Assembly: GCA_963840055.1 (NCBI GenBank) | Contig: CAWIXM010000022.1 | Coordinates: 186,001 to 250,000, forward strand | Source: Rhodoplanes sp963840055 | Lineage (GTDB): Bacteria > Pseudomonadota > Alphaproteobacteria > Rhizobiales > Xanthobacteraceae | Direction of reading: 5' to 3' | Length of the DNA: 64,000 nucleotides | Shown: in pieces, positions 25,147 to 32,920 of the stretch | Layout of the letters: every line of letters starts with the position of its first letter | Numbering within the stretch: position 1 is the stretch's first letter | Translations under genes and position numbers: made by a program | The notes under the pieces: model-generated | The model's input: only the letters and a program-made list of their open reading frames with translations | The model's database searches: none | Told to the model about the DNA's origin: nothing

Positions 25147-26261
25147 TGCGCTCTCCGTCGAGCAGGGAGCCTGTGCTATATCGCGCGGCGATGACTGGCG
25201 AATCCACGCTTCCGAAGGAGGTCGCGAGCCGCTTTCGCAGCGCGCTCGTGCTCAAACGCGACGTGTTCAGCACGATCGAGCGGGGCCATTTCCTCACCGA
25301 ACAGGGCGAGGTTCCAGCGGTCCTGCGTCGGATCGACGTCGCGCCGTGGTGGACGTCTCCTCTCGCCCATCACCTCTTCCATCGGGAAGCGCGTGCGCTC
25401 GCCATCGCCGGCAAGCTCGGGATCGCGCCTCTGCTGTTGTTCGCCGGACGCCGCAGCCTCGTTCGCGGTTGGATCGACGGACTGCCCGTCCACATCGCCA
25501 AGCCAGTGGCGGATGCGGCGTATTTCCAGTCGGCAAAGCGGAGCCTGCGCGCGTTGCATCGGGCAGGATTGACCCACAACGATCTCGCCAAAGAGCAGAA
25601 CTGGCTGAGAACCCCGGACGGGCGCGCCGCGCTGACGGATTTCCAGCTCGCCTCGCGATTCCGCCGGCGCAGCTTTCTGTTTCGGCTGATGGCCTACGAA
25701 GACCTGCGCCACCTCCTCAAGCACAAGCGCCGCTACGCCCCTGAAAGCCTCACCGCCGGCGAGCGGCGCGTGCTTGCGCGCAAGAGCTGGCTCACCCGCA
25801 TCTGGATGGCGACCGGCAAGCGCGTCTATTACTGGGTCACCCGCGGCGTGCTGAATGTCGCCGACCGCGAAGGCGGCGGGCTTCGCCTCGTCGACGACGC
25901 GCCGGCGCTGACCGCCTGGCTGAAGCGGCACCCGTCAGTGCGCGACGCAGCGATCGTGGCATTCCCCGACCGCCGCAGCGGCGCCGGGCTTTATGCGTTT
26001 GTGGAATCCGATACGCCCGACGCATCCCTGCTCCGCGAGCTTGCCGCAACCGCCGTCCCAGCGCGCATGCCGGAGCGGCTGCAGGTGGTGCCGCGGCTGC
26101 CGCGCGATGGTCTTGGGGCGCTGCGCACCGACATCCTGCAACTCATCGCGATGAACCAGATCGATCTCATCGACCCGCTGATTGTGAGCGAGGCCGAGAA
26201 GGAAGTGGTCGCACGCATCGTTGCGGGCAGGCACAACCTGCGGGACCGCTACGCGCTGTAA
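25146..26261 (+). CDS. Kinase-like domain fused to AMP-binding enzyme C-terminal domain
   Basis: About 371 residues. The N-terminal two thirds look like a lipopolysaccharide/serine-threonine kinase fold: LHRAGLTHNDLAKEQNWL stands for the HxDxxxxN catalytic loop and LTDFQLASRF for the metal-binding aspartate. The last ~100 residues (AAIVAFPDRRSGAGLYAFVE, ARMPERLQVVPRLPRDG) resemble the C-terminal lid of acyl-CoA synthetases, but the usual catalytic lysine (GK before IxR) is replaced (LGALR). The ATG at 25146 overlaps the trmFO stop (TGATG); ATG 25191 is an alternative. Substrate unknown. Confidence 0.65.
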   Translation: MRSPSSREPVLYRAAMTGESTLPKEVASRFRSALVLKRDVFSTIERGHFLTEQGEVPAVLRRIDVAPWWTSPLAHHLFHREARALAIAGKLGIAPLLLFAGRRSLVRGWIDGLPVHIAKPVADAAYFQSAKRSLRALHRAGLTHNDLAKEQNWLRTPDGRAALTDFQLASRFRRRSFLFRLMAYEDLRHLLKHKRRYAPESLTAGERRVLARKSWLTRIWMATGKRVYYWVTRGVLNVADREGGGLRLVDDAPALTAWLKRHPSVRDAAIVAFPDRRSGAGLYAFVESDTPDASLLRELAATAVPARMPERLQVVPRLPRDGLGALRTDILQLIAMNQIDLIDPLIVSEAEKEVVARIVAGRHNLRDRYAL

Positions 26262-26283
26262 GTCTTCAAGGCCAAGCGTTCTC

Positions 26284-27115
26284 TCAAGACTTGCGCGCGG
26301 AGCGCCACAACGCCCATTGCCGACGCCATTGCGGCACTTCGACGGGAGTAAACGGATCGGCGGCCCGCGCGTCCAAGCGGTCGAGCAGCAAACGGGCGAG
26401 CGCAACGGGGAGAAATGCGGGTCGCGCCTGCGCCGTCAGCCGGTTGGACGCCGCCGCAACCTGGTCGAGCTCGAAGCGCGCCCGCCCACGCATATCGGAC
26501 AATGCCGCGCGGAGTTGCGGCGTCGCCCGACGGGCATAGACATCGGCGACGTTGACGCCATGGCTCGTGAGCACATCGACGGGCAAATAGAGTTGGCCGC
26601 GCGCGGCGTGGATGGGAAAGGCCTGCAACAACCGCGCAATGCCGGAGCCAATTCCCGCCGGTCCAGCGAGCCCGCCCGCGATCGGGTCGGCGCCGCCGAG
26701 GATGATGGCGGTGAGTTCGATCAGAACTCGACGAGGTTTTGCGCGCATAGCCGTAGAGCGCCTCGAGACTGGGCATCGAATCATCGTAGAGATCGAAACT
26801 GCGCGCCTCGATCAATGCGAGCAGCGGCTCGACCGGTAATCGACAGGAGGCGATCGTGTCGATGAGGGCGTCAGCGACGGGGTTCGCTCTGACCTCGCCA
26901 TGGCCCTCGCCCTGGAGGGCGTCGCGCCACCACTGCAGACGGATTTCGCCCGCCATCGGCGTGCGGACAACCTCGCGCGCCCGCGCGATCTCCGCATTGA
27001 ACGCATAGAGCGCGAACAAATACCGCCTCGCCTCGGCCGGCGCGAACAGGCTGGCGAGGAAACGGTCCTTGTCGGCTGTGCGGACAAGATCTTCGCAGTG
27101 GGCATACGAGTTCAC
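26284..27115 (-). CDS. Squalene/phytoene-synthase-like protein (NDUFAF6 type; frameshift in this sequence)
   Basis: About 276 residues after correction. The N-terminal frame has YLFALYAFNAEIARAREVVR, EIRLQWWRDAL and SFDLYDDSMPSLEALYGYA; the second frame has LIELTAIILGG and the C-terminal helices. They join at 26724-26729 if one T is removed from GAGTTC (minus strand), giving YARKTSSSLIELTAIILGG. The DxxxD prenyl-diphosphate motifs are poor, and the neighbourhood (Mth938 protein, secF, secD, yajC) is that of NDUFAF6-like proteins linked to complex I assembly. A terpenoid synthase role is less likely. Confidence 0.8.
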
Positions 27116-27232
27116 GGTCTGGCAGTCCGTGTGCGGTCATTCCGGAGCGCCGGAGAAGCTCATTCTAATCCATCATCTCGATCGACAAGGATGGAAGCAG
27201 CCCTTGCAGGTGTCACGCGGCCGAACATCCAC

Positions 27233-27619
27233 TCAATCGACGGCGACCAGCAACGCGCCGATGCGCCGACCTTCGGCGAGCAGAAGGTTGTAGGTCCGCA
27301 CCGCCGCTCCCGTCGCCATCGTCTCGGGAACAATTCCCCGCGCGCGCAAGCGCGTATCGAGTGCATCGGGGGCGAGCCAAGGGTCCTGTCCCGTTCCGAT
27401 CAACAGGTGTTCGATCGGCGGCGCGCTCGCGAGGATGAGCGCCAGCTCCGTCTCCCCGATCGCGTCCGGGGCGGCGACGTCGATCGCCCATATCCCGTTG
27501 GGAAGGCACAGGAGCGAGCCGCGATGCGACATGCCGGCGAAACGGAACCCACCCGCGCCATAGGCATCGATCAGCGCCGGATAGGGCAAATGCGGGGTCG
27601 CCGCGCGTTCGCCGGGCAT
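27233..27619 (-). CDS. Mth938-domain protein (NDUFAF3-like)
   Basis: 128 residues of the Mth938/DUF498 family, related to mitochondrial complex I assembly factor NDUFAF3. Visible family features are the N-terminal YGAGGFRFAG segment, the central EHLLIGTGQDPW, and ARGIVPETMATGAAVRTYNLLLAEGRRIGALL near the end. Its stop-to-start distance to secF is only about ten bases, so it is in the yajC-secD-secF transcript. In many alphaproteobacteria the same order is seen, with the phytoene-synthase-like gene next. Confidence 0.85.
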   Translation of the reverse strand: MPGERAATPHLPYPALIDAYGAGGFRFAGMSHRGSLLCLPNGIWAIDVAAPDAIGETELALILASAPPIEHLLIGTGQDPWLAPDALDTRLRARGIVPETMATGAAVRTYNLLLAEGRRIGALLVAVD

Positions 27620-27629
27620 CGGCTGTCGT

Positions 27630-28592
27630 TCAGGATCGCGCCCCGGCCGGGCGCGGCGCGGCCGGGCCAGACTTATCTGCTTCGTCCTTTTGGCGGCCCT
27701 GGGTTCGAACGCCGAGATAGATCAGCATGGGAGCGGCAATGAAGGCCGACGAGTACACGCCGACAATGGAGCCGAACAGCATGGCCTGCACGAAGCTTTG
27801 GATCGCTTCAGGTCCGAAGAAAAACATGCCGAGCAGCGACAGGATCACCGTCGTCGACGTGATCACGGTGCGGGATAGCGTCGAGTTCATGGACAGATCG
27901 AGGAGGTCGCTGATCGGCATGCGTTTGTGCCGGCGCAACATCTCCCGAATACGGTCGTAAATCACCACCGTATCGTTGACTGAATACCCCATGATGGTCA
28001 GAACGGCGGCGACTGACGAGAGATCGAAATCGAGCTGGGTCAGACTGAAGAAGCCGATCGTGAGCACCACGTCGTGCAGTGTCGCGATCGTCGCGCCAAC
28101 GGCGAACTGCCATTCGAACCGGAACCACAGATAGAGAAGGATTCCGAGCATCGCCACGAGCATGCCCAGGATGCCGCTCTGGACAAGCTCGCCTGAAACA
28201 CGCGGCCCTACCACTTCGACGCGGCGATAATCGTACCCATCCCCCAGCGCCGCCTTCACCTTATTGACGGCGGCCTGCTGCGCTTCCTCTCCGCCGGGCT
28301 GCTGAGCGAGGCGGATGAGGACGTCGTTCTCAGCGCCGAAGCGCTGAAGCTGCACTTCGCCGAGATCGAGTTTCCCCAGCGTGGCGCGGATCGCGCTCAA
28401 ATCGGCGGGACCGGCCTTCGATTGAATCTCAAAGAGAGTGCCGCCGCGGAAGTCGATGCCGAAATTCAGGCCGACCGTAAAAAACAGAACAATGGCGAGC
28501 AGCGATAGCAGCCCGGACAGCGGAAACGTGATCCGCCGCCAACTCATGAACGGCAGGTTGGTTTCGTCCGGAACCAGGCGCAATAGCTTCAC
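27630..28592 (-). CDS. secF: SecF, protein translocase subunit
   Basis: Inner-membrane subunit that with SecD drives late steps of protein export using proton motive force. 320 residues, six membrane segments expected. Recognisable motifs are FGIDFRGGTLFEIQ in the first periplasmic part, VLTIMGYSVNDTVVIYDRIRE in segment 4-5, and STLSRTVITSTTVILSLLGM. It follows secD with a 15-base gap. Confidence 0.96.
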   Translation of the reverse strand: MKLLRLVPDETNLPFMSWRRITFPLSGLLSLLAIVLFFTVGLNFGIDFRGGTLFEIQSKAGPADLSAIRATLGKLDLGEVQLQRFGAENDVLIRLAQQPGGEEAQQAAVNKVKAALGDGYDYRRVEVVGPRVSGELVQSGILGMLVAMLGILLYLWFRFEWQFAVGATIATLHDVVLTIGFFSLTQLDFDLSSVAAVLTIMGYSVNDTVVIYDRIREMLRRHKRMPISDLLDLSMNSTLSRTVITSTTVILSLLGMFFFGPEAIQSFVQAMLFGSIVGVYSSAFIAAPMLIYLGVRTQGRQKDEADKSGPAAPRPAGARS

Positions 28593-28607
28593 AGAGAACT
28601 CCGAACC

Positions 28608-30215
28608 TCAGATCGGCACCACGGCAGGCCGCCGTAGTCGGACCCAGTACGCCACGATCAGGCGCGATAGCGTGAACGCGGTGAAAATCGTCGTAAAGAT
28701 GCCGATGCTGAGCGTCAGCGCGAAGCCCCGCACAGGGCCCGAGCCGAGAAAGAACAGAACCACGGCGGCGATCAAGGTCGTAATGTTGGAATCGAGAATA
28801 GTGGCAAGCGCCCGCGAGAATCCCGCGTCGATAGCCGCGATCGCTGTGCGACCCGATCGTGCCTCTTCGCGAATGCGCTCATAGATCAGCACATTCGCGT
28901 CGACCGCCATGCCAACCGTGAGCACGATGCCGGCGATGCCGGGCAGCGTGAGCGTGGCGTCCAGCAGCGACAGCACGCCGAAGATCATCAGGACATTGAT
29001 GATGACCGCGGCGACGGCGAACACGCCGAGCAGCCCGTAGGTCGCGATGATATAGATGATGACCAGAGCGGAGCCGACAAAAGCGGCGGTCTTACCTTTT
29101 TCGATCGAATCTTGGCCGAGCCCGGCGCCGACGGTGCGTTCCTCGATGATCGTGAGCGGCGCCGGCAGGGCGCCCGCGCGCAGAAGAATGGCGAGGTCGT
29201 TGGCGCTCTCGACGGTGAAATTGCCGGAAATCTGACCGGAGCCGCCGAGAATCGGCTCGCGGATCACCGGCGCCGAAATCACCTCGTTGTCGAGCACGAT
29301 CGCGAACGGCCGGCCAACATTCTCCTGCGTCACGCGGGCGAAGCGGCGCCCACCCGACGTATTGAAGCGGAACGACACGATCGGTTCGCTTGTGCGCCGA
29401 TCGAAACCCGGCTGAGCGTCATTGAGGTCCTCGCCGGACACCATGACATGCTTCTCGACCAGGACGGGAACGCGTTGTGCCCCCTTCCCTTCGTAAAGGA
29501 TTTCGGAGTCCGGTGGCGCGCGGCCCTGCCGCACCGCTTCTTGCGGATTCATCGACATGTCGACGAGGCGGAATGTCAGCTTTGCGGTCTTGCCGAGCAA
29601 CTCCTTCAGCCGCGCTGGGTCCTGCAGTCCGGGCACCTGCACCAGGATGCGGTCAACCCCCTGCCGCTGGATCGACGGCTCCACCGTGCCAAGCTCGTTG
29701 ACGCGGCGTTCGATAATCTGGATCGACTGATCGACCGACTGCCGGATGCGCTCGTTCATCGCCGCCTCGGTCACCCGCAACCGGATCAGCCCGCCTCCCG
29801 CATCGCTGATGTTGACGCTGCGCTGCCCGGTGCCGCCGAGCAGGCCGCCGAGCGGTTGCGACAGCTCGCGCAGCTTGGCGAGCGCCTGGGGTAGATCCGC
29901 GGTGTTCCGAATGCGTACTTCAACCGAATCGCCGCGCGCGACGAGCCCGGAATAGCCGATGCGCGCCTCGCGCAGAACGCGACGCACGTCGTCACGCAAC
30001 GTCTCCACCTTCTCCTGGCGCACCGCATTGGCGTCGACCTCGAGCAGGATATGCGAGCCGCCCTGAAGATCGAGCCCGAGAACGATGTGGCGCTGCGCCC
30101 ATTTCGGCCAGTGCTCGACGACCGACTCGGGGAACAAATTCGGCACCGCTGCAAAGCAGATGAAAAATGCCGACGCCAGGATCGCTATGGCCTTCCACCG
30201 CGAGAAATACAGCAT
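28608..30215 (-). CDS. secD: SecD, protein translocase subunit
   Basis: Partner of SecF, 535 residues. An N-terminal membrane helix (KAIAILASAFFICFAAVPNL) is followed by GLDLQGGSHILLEVD, the P1 periplasmic head, and the C-terminal RND-type membrane domain with GMAVDANVLIYERIREE (conserved Asp) and AGFSRALATILDSNITTLIA. The length is shorter than in E. coli, as usual in alphaproteobacteria. Confidence 0.97.
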   Translation of the reverse strand: MLYFSRWKAIAILASAFFICFAAVPNLFPESVVEHWPKWAQRHIVLGLDLQGGSHILLEVDANAVRQEKVETLRDDVRRVLREARIGYSGLVARGDSVEVRIRNTADLPQALAKLRELSQPLGGLLGGTGQRSVNISDAGGGLIRLRVTEAAMNERIRQSVDQSIQIIERRVNELGTVEPSIQRQGVDRILVQVPGLQDPARLKELLGKTAKLTFRLVDMSMNPQEAVRQGRAPPDSEILYEGKGAQRVPVLVEKHVMVSGEDLNDAQPGFDRRTSEPIVSFRFNTSGGRRFARVTQENVGRPFAIVLDNEVISAPVIREPILGGSGQISGNFTVESANDLAILLRAGALPAPLTIIEERTVGAGLGQDSIEKGKTAAFVGSALVIIYIIATYGLLGVFAVAAVIINVLMIFGVLSLLDATLTLPGIAGIVLTVGMAVDANVLIYERIREEARSGRTAIAAIDAGFSRALATILDSNITTLIAAVVLFFLGSGPVRGFALTLSIGIFTTIFTAFTLSRLIVAYWVRLRRPAVVPI

Positions 30216-30285
30216 TGGCTACTCTTGCGCGCTCGTCTTGGCGGTCGGCATGAGGATAAGAGCGACGCGATCCGCTCGACTGAAA

Positions 30286-30633
30286 TCAGCGCGACTTGGC
30301 GGCTGCGTCATCCCTGACCGGCTCGCCCTTGGACCGGACCTCGGCGACCATGCTGCGCATCTGGCGCACCCGCACGCCGTCCGCGACCTCCACCTCGATC
30401 TCGTTCTCGTCGACCACCTTGGTTATTTTCCCGAAGAGTCCGCCGGAGGTCACGACGCTGTCGCCCCGGCGCATATTCTTGACCATCTCCTGATGCTGCT
30501 TCGACCGCTTCTGCTGCGGCCGCAGGATCAGAAAATACATGATGACGAATATAAGTACGAATGGCAGCAACGACACCAGCATGTCGCTGCCGCCCGCTCC
30601 CGCGCCCTGGGCAAAGGCGGGCGTGACAATCAT
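30286..30633 (-). CDS. yajC: YajC, Sec translocon accessory subunit
   Basis: 115 residues with one membrane helix (LLPFVLIFVIMYFLILRPQQ, ending in the family's RPQQKR motif) and a cytoplasmic domain (RGDSVVTSGGLFGKITKV). It is the first gene of the yajC-secD-secF operon. The start at 30633 has AAGGAGAGAG upstream. Confidence 0.95.
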   Translation of the reverse strand: MIVTPAFAQGAGAGGSDMLVSLLPFVLIFVIMYFLILRPQQKRSKQHQEMVKNMRRGDSVVTSGGLFGKITKVVDENEIEVEVADGVRVRQMRSMVAEVRSKGEPVRDDAAAKSR

Positions 30634-31022
30634 AAGCTCTCTCCTTGGGTGGCTTCTCTAAAAAAACCGCGTGACCGTCCGATCTCGACGTCCGCGGCCC
30701 GATGACGCTTTGGTTCACCGAAGCGCCGGAACTATACCGGCCGAAACGTCTTTTGCAACGCCGCCCGCCTGCGGCGAAAGGCCGGCGGAAAAAAAGGCGC
30801 GCATGAGGGCAAGCCGAGCTGCCGGAGGCGGCTCGCCACGGACTCGCGGGCCTTCGCACCCGGCACAGCGGGTTTTTGGCACGGCCGGCCACAGCTTGCT
30901 CGATTCCCTTGCCACTCCGCACTACGGTGGCCGGTATGGTTCGCTTGCCGCTCTCGCCAAACAACTCTATATCTCGCCGCACATCCGATCGCCGTCGCCG
31001 CCGCCGGCGTGCCGACGCCATG
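30634..31022. other. Intergenic between yajC and tRNA-Glu
   Basis: About 390 bp. It must hold the yajC and tRNA promoters but I could not assign sigma-70 hexamers with confidence. No gene seen. Confidence 0.5.
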
Positions 31023-31098
31023 GCGCCCATCGTCTAGCGGTCTAGGACGTCGCCCTTTCACGGCGAAAACAGGGGTTCGAGTCCCCTTGGGCGCGCCA
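31023..31098 (+). tRNA. tRNA-Glu (anticodon TTC)
   Basis: Cloverleaf seen directly: acceptor stem GCGCCCA / TGGGCGC, D-arm TCTAGCGGTCTAGGA, anticodon loop CTTTCAC with anticodon TTC, T-arm AGGGGTTCGAGTCCCCT, and genomic CCA at 31096-31098. A decayed copy of its 3' half lies at 38734-38782. Confidence 0.97.
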
Positions 31099-31225
31099 GT
31101 GTACGCCAGGGCACGACGCAGCCCTCCGCGAGCGCCGATTTCCACGAAGCATTTCTCCGCGCTGCTATAGTGGCACCGTTCGTAGCCCGCGATTCGCCGG
31201 GGCGGCAACTTTGCTGAGAGGGACC

Positions 31226-31569
31226 ATGATCGACAATCCAGATCAGGTTGAGCGTCTTGTCGCCAAGTTGAGAGAGTCGCTGCCACTATTCGCCACGGTC
31301 AATCCTGAAGTGGCCGCTGTCATACGCGAGCAAGCCCCAGAAGCTGATACGTTACGTCGGTACTACATTACTCGAGTCGACTACGCTGGCGACGAGGGCG
31401 GGATCGTCTGCAAAGTTGAGCTTGGTCCGGAGAACGACGATAGGCTCTCTTTGCCTCGATTACACACCTGCGGTTCGGTCACACAGGAACGATCGCTCGT
31501 CAGATCACTGCGTATCAGAAGCACAGGGTCAAACGTCTGCGGCGCCTCGGTCATGGTGTTTGCGTTTGA
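31226..31569 (+). pseudogene. Hypothetical gene with a one-base deletion
   Basis: From ATG 31226 the frame reads MIDNPDQVERLVAKLRESLP to ENDDRL near 31447, then degenerates. In the +2 frame, coding-like sequence resumes at 31450 (FASITHLRFGHTGTIARQIT ... LGHGVCV) and stops at 31567-31569. Adding one base in CTCTCTTTG at 31445-31453 would give a protein of about 114 residues. No family is recognised. This indel is not at a GANTC site, so it may be a true decay of an island gene or a homopolymer error. Confidence 0.45.
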
Positions 31570-31626
31570 CAGGCGTAGGGGCGGGATCAGGCAGCGCTCG
31601 GCCCGTGATCGCAATCGGATCGAGCC

Positions 31627-32076
31627 TTACGCTGCCTTTCCGCTGGGCCGAACCTTCGGCAGATCGATGGATAGCTCGGCGTTCATCTTCGCCAGCGCGT
31701 CGTCGATGATCCACATATGCGAACTGTGATGCAGATCGAGCAGTCGACGCACGGAGTTCTCGGACATGCCGAGCTCCTTGGCGAGCTTGACCTTGGACCA
31801 GCCACGGGTACGCATCGTTTCATAGACGGCCAGCTTCGCAGTCACGAGCGACGGGAGCACGACACGATTGGGTCCCGAATGTCCCGCGCCCTCCCGCGGC
31901 AGCGGCTTTCCGGCCTTCGTATATCCTTCAAGAGCGGTGATGACGCAGTCACGGGCGTTTGCCCGTGCCGCCACTTCGGTCTCGCCTTCGGTCAGGGCCT
32001 CCGGGATTCCGGGAAATCGTACAAGCCACCAACCGTTCTCCTGGCGCGCCAACGTGTAACGATATCCAAACGCCAT
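31627..32076 (-). CDS. hicB: HicB antitoxin
   Basis: 149 residues. The N-terminal HicB fold (YRYTLARQENGWWLVRFPGI, PEALTEGETEVAARANARDC) is a degraded RNase H-like domain that binds HicA. The C-terminal helix-turn-helix (GWSKVKLAKELGMSENSVRRLLD) binds the operator. The ATG at 32076 is chosen because GGAGGAG lies five to seven bases upstream and overlaps the hicA stop; a GTG two codons earlier is possible. Antitoxin follows toxin, the usual hicAB order. Confidence 0.9.
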   Translation of the reverse strand: MAFGYRYTLARQENGWWLVRFPGIPEALTEGETEVAARANARDCVITALEGYTKAGKPLPREGAGHSGPNRVVLPSLVTAKLAVYETMRTRGWSKVKLAKELGMSENSVRRLLDLHHSSHMWIIDDALAKMNAELSIDLPKVRPSGKAA

Positions 32077-32078
32077 GA

Positions 32079-32297
32079 TCACTCCTCCAAGTCGTCTTTG
32101 GTCAAGCCCAGTTGATCGAGCATCGCATTGAGGAGGCCGGGTCCGATCTCCTTCCTCCGATCCTTCAGGGTCGTGAACCGGTCACCGTAGTAGAGGCGCC
32201 CATGACTGCCCTTACCATGACTGCGATCGAAGGAGACGGGCACACCCCGTCGGCGTCCCAAATTCCTGATTCTTCTCTCGAATTCGTTCCCGGTCAT
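32079..32297 (-). CDS. hicA: HicA toxin (mRNA interferase)
   Basis: A 72-residue double-stranded RNA-binding-like fold that cleaves mRNA during growth arrest. The family signature is GKGSHGRLYYGDRFTTL with the catalytic histidine in GSH. The ATG at 32297 is chosen because an in-frame ATG at 32312 lies within a perfect 22-bp palindrome that is probably the operator. Its stop overlaps the hicB ribosome site, so the two are translationally coupled. Confidence 0.9.
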   Translation of the reverse strand: MTGNEFERRIRNLGRRRGVPVSFDRSHGKGSHGRLYYGDRFTTLKDRRKEIGPGLLNAMLDQLGLTKDDLEE

Positions 32298-32303
32298 TGG
32301 GCA

Positions 32304-32325
32304 GTATCGCACATATGTGTGCGAT
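32304..32325. promoter_or_regulatory. Perfect 22-bp palindrome, probable HicB operator
   Basis: Half site GTATCGCACAT followed directly by its exact reverse complement. It sits seven bases upstream of the hicA start and would block transcription if bound by the HicB helix-turn-helix dimer. Confidence 0.75.
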
Positions 32326-32920
32326 ACACAAGGTTGTGTTTGTGGATTGCGGCACGGCGCGGGGCCATGCGATGTGACGAAGCGCGCCGCTGACGTCGGG
32401 TGCCGGCCACGGAACGACCGCCCCTGATATCGCTCACCCTATTCGGGCTCGCGCGGTCCACTATCGTAGGGCTTTGGGCAGCTCCGGCGGGCGGTTAGCA
32501 ACCACGGCGTGGCGTGGAGCACCACATCATAGTGGGTGAATGCGGCCGTCGTAACGGTCGGACATCTGTTAGTGCACTGGACCGCGAGGTCCACGCAAGT
32601 CGGGCGACCACCGCAGCGCTTGCTCAGGCGTAGGAAAACGATAATCGCTGAACCAAAAAGCCTGACCATGTCCGTGACGCGGTACGCCGCGCTGCGGCCG
32701 CTTACCGACGTACCGTCTTCGCGCTTTTTCCCGCCTGCCACCTCTACGGCCGAGGGAGTAATACGGTTCCGTAAGCCGCATACCAAGAACCGACAACGCA
32801 CTGGCCGCCGAACCCCGCGTCGCAACGAGTGAGTACTGAACTTCGCCGGCCGAGTCGTTCAACTCACGGAGCCAACAACAATCCATCTATCCGGGAGCAG
32901 AACGCGCGAGGATCTCACCC
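32326..32920. other. Intergenic, no gene recognised
   Basis: About 600 bp between hicA and the cytochrome c gene. Open frames of up to about 130 codons exist on both strands but none shows a domain or ribosome site. No integrase remnant seen. Confidence 0.5.
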
